A stretch of DNA of 64,000 bases, taken from Macrocystis pyrifera (taxonomy: Eukaryota > Sar > Phaeophyceae > Laminariales > Laminariaceae). The notes under the pieces are model-generated. The model ran no database searches. It saw nothing but the letters and a program-made list of their open reading frames with translations, and was not told where the DNA came from. The stretch lies in assembly GCA_031763025.1 (NCBI GenBank), contig JASSKH010000004.1, forward strand, positions 2,914,001 to 2,978,000. Reading direction: 5' to 3'. Below are positions 60,428 to 64,000 of the stretch, one piece after another (within the stretch, counting starts at the first letter, position 1; each line of letters begins with the position of its first letter). The translations under genes and the position numbers were made by a program.

Positions 60428-61240
60428 GATGGCATACGAAACAACGTTTAACGAACGATGGGGTACAAATTCATGTATCAGGTATACAATGGTATACGAA
60501 ATCACGTATGACGAATGAGTTATGGTATACAAAACCATGAATAATACAATGGTATACGAAACCATGCATAACAAGTGATGGTATACAAAACCATGTACAC
60601 TATGATGTACGGAATCATGTATACTTACGATGGTATACAAAACCATGTGTACTATGGTGCACGGAACCACGTATACTTACGATGGTATACAAAACCGTGT
60701 GCACTATGGTGTACGGAACCATGTACACCTACGATGGTATAAAAAACCACGTATACTATGGTGTACGGAAACATGTATATTAATGATGGTATACAAAACC
60801 ATGTATACTATGGTGTACGGAACCATGTGTACCTAAAATGGTACTCAAAACCGTGTATATTATGGTGTACGGAACCATGTATACGTAATGATATACAAAA
60901 CCATTCATGATATGGACACACGAAACCATTCATACCATGGTATACTGACCCATGTATGTGTGTTATGGTATACGGAACCATGTGTACATAGTGATGATAT
61001 ACGAACTCAATCATTCTACTTTCTGGATGTATGTTGTATGGTGTACGAAACCATGAAAACATAATGATGGTATATACGGAACCATCTATACAATGGTATA
61101 CGAAACCATGTATTTTGAATGATTGATGGTATACTTCACCATTGTATATAATCTTGCATCACTAACAATGGTATACGAAACCATTCATACCCAACGATGG
61201 TATGGTGCCTTATTAATGGTATACGAAACCATTCATATCG
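60428..61240. repeat. Palindromic minisatellite array
   Basis: About 30 copies of a 17-bp near-palindrome, ATGGTRTACRNAACCAT, spaced about every 25-35 bp. Two alternating forms (ATGGTATACAAAACCAT and ATGGTGTACGGAACCAT) share spacers such as GTATACTTACG. Frames across the array are low-complexity artefacts. Confidence 0.9.
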
Positions 61241-62570
61241 AACAATGATATGTGCCTTTGACGACATTCCAGCTTTTCTCGACGTTTCACAGTGTGTATG
61301 TGGAACGATTGCTTGCAAGCTTTGGTACACACAAACTGAAGAGAATTAAATGTACTGAATGACAATTTTGTCAGAGGGCTTTGCATGCAGGGTGCGCAAC
61401 AAACGATACGAACGTTTAGGTTGATCAACCGATTTTTTTAAACGATTAAAAAAAATAAACAATAAAATCTGCATGGCTTGACAACGGTGTGGTTGTGACA
61501 ATAACGGTGCAGTATAACGGACTGCAGGTGCATGGTGAACGATACGACGACAACATGTCTCCTCAGTCAGAAAGGGCATCATCGACTTTTTGAGCAAGTA
61601 CATGTTTGCGATTCGGTGAAAACACTGGAATCGACTTACAACGAGTTGATAGCACGAACTATCTATACAGTTGACGATCTGTACAAGAGACATTCGGACA
61701 GTCATTGACGATTGACTGCAGACAGAGCACTCACGAAAATGCAGTAAAACAAGCGGGGACTCATAATGTGCCCGAGGATATATGACTTTGGATTGTGCAA
61801 CTCACGCGCACGGTTGCCTCTCCTCGGTCAAATCCAACGGAACGACTCCGACACTAGAGAATTCCATGTATCCAGGAATCCCTAGTGTCTCGCACAAAGA
61901 GACTGATGGAAAGAACACCGTGTCTCTTCCACCTAAAACGATTAAGAAAACGTTCATTACTTGATTGAATAACCACACACACGCGCATACTTTAAAGTAT
62001 ATGAGCACTGTGCGCGGCTATTGTAGTAAAAAAACCCAATAATAACGCACAAGTGTATACTCTTGGTATATGCACACCCTTGCATAACTACTAGATGAAC
62101 GCTTTATTCCCACTTGTACGTCTCAAACTCTATAGCAAATTACCACGAATAAAATGCTATCATTTCGCGTGGGGCACATTCACACGAAGTAACAAAACAC
62201 AATCCACACTGGTATCTCAACGATATACCGGGACACTGGCTGTTGGGGTTCAGCATTTAGGTGCCTGACCATGACTTGGTTCGTGGGCACTACTCCACAA
62301 ACGATATCTCCCAAGCATCCGCAAGACAACTGCACTTGAGGTTGCGAATCACGTGTTAAACGACCCACTAAGGAACAAACGATATCTGGCCAGATATTTA
62401 TATGGTAGTGGGGTGTGGTGCGACGGTCCCGACTACAAGTACTCCCAGGGCTATAGCGACGTCGACAACGAACGATACTGGGGCTTGTGTCAGGGTTACG
62501 AGGCGACGACGTCTCGCTTACGTTTGGGACGATCAAATGCATGCGGATCTTCAGCTAGGATCCTCGTACG
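61241..62570. other. No supported gene
   Basis: AT-rich sequence with short frames. It probably includes the 3' end and LTR region of the minus-strand gypsy element, but no LTR boundary is clear. Confidence 0.35.
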
Positions 62571-62577
62571 ATACGCT

Positions 62578-63758
62578 CTAATCATCTTGTGGCACGATGT
62601 TGTCACGTCTCCAAACACCAAAACTAGACGGTTTATCTTTCACGAGAAAGTGGTATTGGAAATTAGTCGGCGAGGCTTTACCAAGGCCACGCTTATGACT
62701 TTCAATAGCTTCAATAGCATACGGGCCGATGTGCACGGTGAGCACAGAGCCGTCTAAGTCAGGTAGCGGCAACGTTGTTCTCACAAGGAACTCGTCCAGT
62801 GCTGTAAAATCCGGTACTGAGTTAGACGCGTCATTATGGTATGCCTTCATACGACCAAAATGAACTGATGTTTCCGCAAGTTCGCCATCTCTCGCAACAC
62901 GATAAATTACGGGTGATAGTTGGGAACGAACAGTAAATGGACCACGCCAGGGACTAATAAGTTTGGGGTTCGGTCCATCACCAACGGTATAGGGGCGGTG
63001 TACGAACACCTGATCTCCCTGCTGATATTGCGGAAAGGACAATTTCTCGTTAGTTTCTGTCTGCTTGTCGGTACGTTCCTGTAAATTGCGACGAGCAATT
63101 TCGTAAGCGAGTTGCAGGTTTTCAATGGTACGACGGGAGTATTCCAATCGTGTTCCAGAACCAGACGTACACGGGACGCCGAGAATAATGTCAACGGTTA
63201 ACGAAGCTCTACGGCCGAACATTAAAAAATGTGGGGTGTCTTCGAGCGTTTTGTTGTAGGCTGTGTTGTGCGCGAGCTGAATAAACGGTAGTAATTCTGC
63301 CCAATTGTCGTATTTAACGTTTACGTACATCGCCAACATGCTGTGCAAGGTACTACGCACACGCTCTAAGACGGGGTTGCTTTGTGGGCGGTACGCTGAC
63401 GTGCGCGTCGCGTCTTTTTGAACCCATACCTGTATATGGCTTGCAACTCCTTGACAAGTTCATTCTCAAACTCGCTACCTTGGTCCGAATGCAAAGTTTC
63501 CGGAGCAGAGACAACGGAGAACACGTGTTCTCGAAGAACTCGGGCGATTGTGTCGATTGATTAGTCACTAATCGCGACCATCACGAGAAAATGAGTCGTG
63601 TGGTCAATCACGGACATGATGCACTTCGAGTAATTCGACGACGATTTTACTCGACCAGGCCAGGGTGTACACATGAAACGGACGTAAAAAAGACGATGCT
63701 CAGCATGTACGTCAGAGGACAGTAATACGTCTTGCAATGTTGGTTCGAAAAATAGCAT
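62578..63758 (-). pseudogene. Ty3/gypsy integrase remnant with C-terminal tail
   Basis: Minus-strand order: integrase core start (IMSVIDHTTHFLVMV, first catalytic Asp), a TAA at 63561-63563, then LHSDQGSEFENEL (second Asp), a frameshift near 63400-63411, then SNPVLERV (catalytic Glu), LLPFIQLAHNTAYN, a GDQVFVHRPY module, SPWRGPF (GPY/F-type) and the IESHKRGLG...FGVWRRDN tail. TAG at 62578-62580 ends the frame. Upstream to 64000 the same element may continue, but I recognise no RNase H. The stop and frameshift make it inactive. Confidence 0.88.
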
Positions 63759-64000
63759 CTAATTGCGTGGTTTCATCTTTGTACATAGACAGCCACTGAA
63801 CCACGGTCTCGGGTATAATGAGCGTAGCTTTCGAAGCTAGATGACCACTGAACGCTGGTAGATCACGGTACGGGTCATTCCCGGAGAGTGGTGGGTGCAC
63901 GATTTGGTCACCGAACGAACTGCTCTCTTGCAGATATATACGCATATAACGATTGGAATAGTGCGTTCAAACGGTTTGTGGCTCATCGAGTACTAGATTT

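Noticed and set aside
60428-61240. CRISPR-like array (short palindromic repeats with spacers)
   Set aside because: Spacers are not unique, unit spacing is irregular, repeats vary internally, no cas genes occur and the window is eukaryotic. It is a satellite.

Overview
This is a eukaryotic nuclear window, most likely from a brown alga or a related stramenopile. The evidence is intron-split genes with GT-AG junctions, secreted proteins joining a von Willebrand A (vWA) domain to a WSC domain (a combination I associate with brown-algal wall and matrix proteins), decayed Ty1/copia and Ty3/gypsy retrotransposons, MITEs and satellites. The species assignment is inference; no organelle, rRNA or bacterial operon signal is present. 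Coding density is low.

Layout. 1-4467 holds most of a vWA-WSC gene (gene A; its 5' exons lie left of the window). 9905-10004 is a run of exactly 100 N. Bases 10005-19030 repeat bases 876-9904 almost perfectly: the repeat starts at the first base after the gap, and the first copy ends at the last base before it. This is the pattern of two overlapping contigs placed end to end, so the second gene copy (11079-13600) is probably an assembly duplicate.

19031-39200 is gene-poor. It holds a 27.5 kb exon with a signal peptide, a candidate exon at 30.2 kb, several 105-bp TA-flanked MITEs and a fragment resembling a PIF/Harbinger transposase. 39227-43743 is gene B, a paralogue of gene A with the same exon order and intron phases (1, 1, 0, 1). 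Intron and 3' flank similarity shows that the two genes arose by duplication of a larger segment. A broken copia pol (45.2-46.3 kb) lies in the flank of gene B. 46.8-49 kb carries a 292-bp direct repeat.

52787-53884 (minus) encodes the stalk and GED regions of a dynamin-like protein with no GTPase part visible. Two fold-back elements lie just beyond its stop. From 55 kb to the end the window is repeats: a 162-bp tandem dimer, a gypsy integrase-tail fragment (57 kb, plus), a polypurine/LTR-like junction and a tRNA-shaped sequence (59.1-59.6 kb), about 30 copies of a short palindromic satellite unit (60.4-61.2 kb) and a decayed gypsy integrase (62.6-63.8 kb, minus).

No complete metabolic or defence pathway is visible. 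The biologically notable content is the vWA-WSC paralogue pair and the small mobile-element families. All gene models come from reading frames, splice motifs and family motifs recognised by eye.
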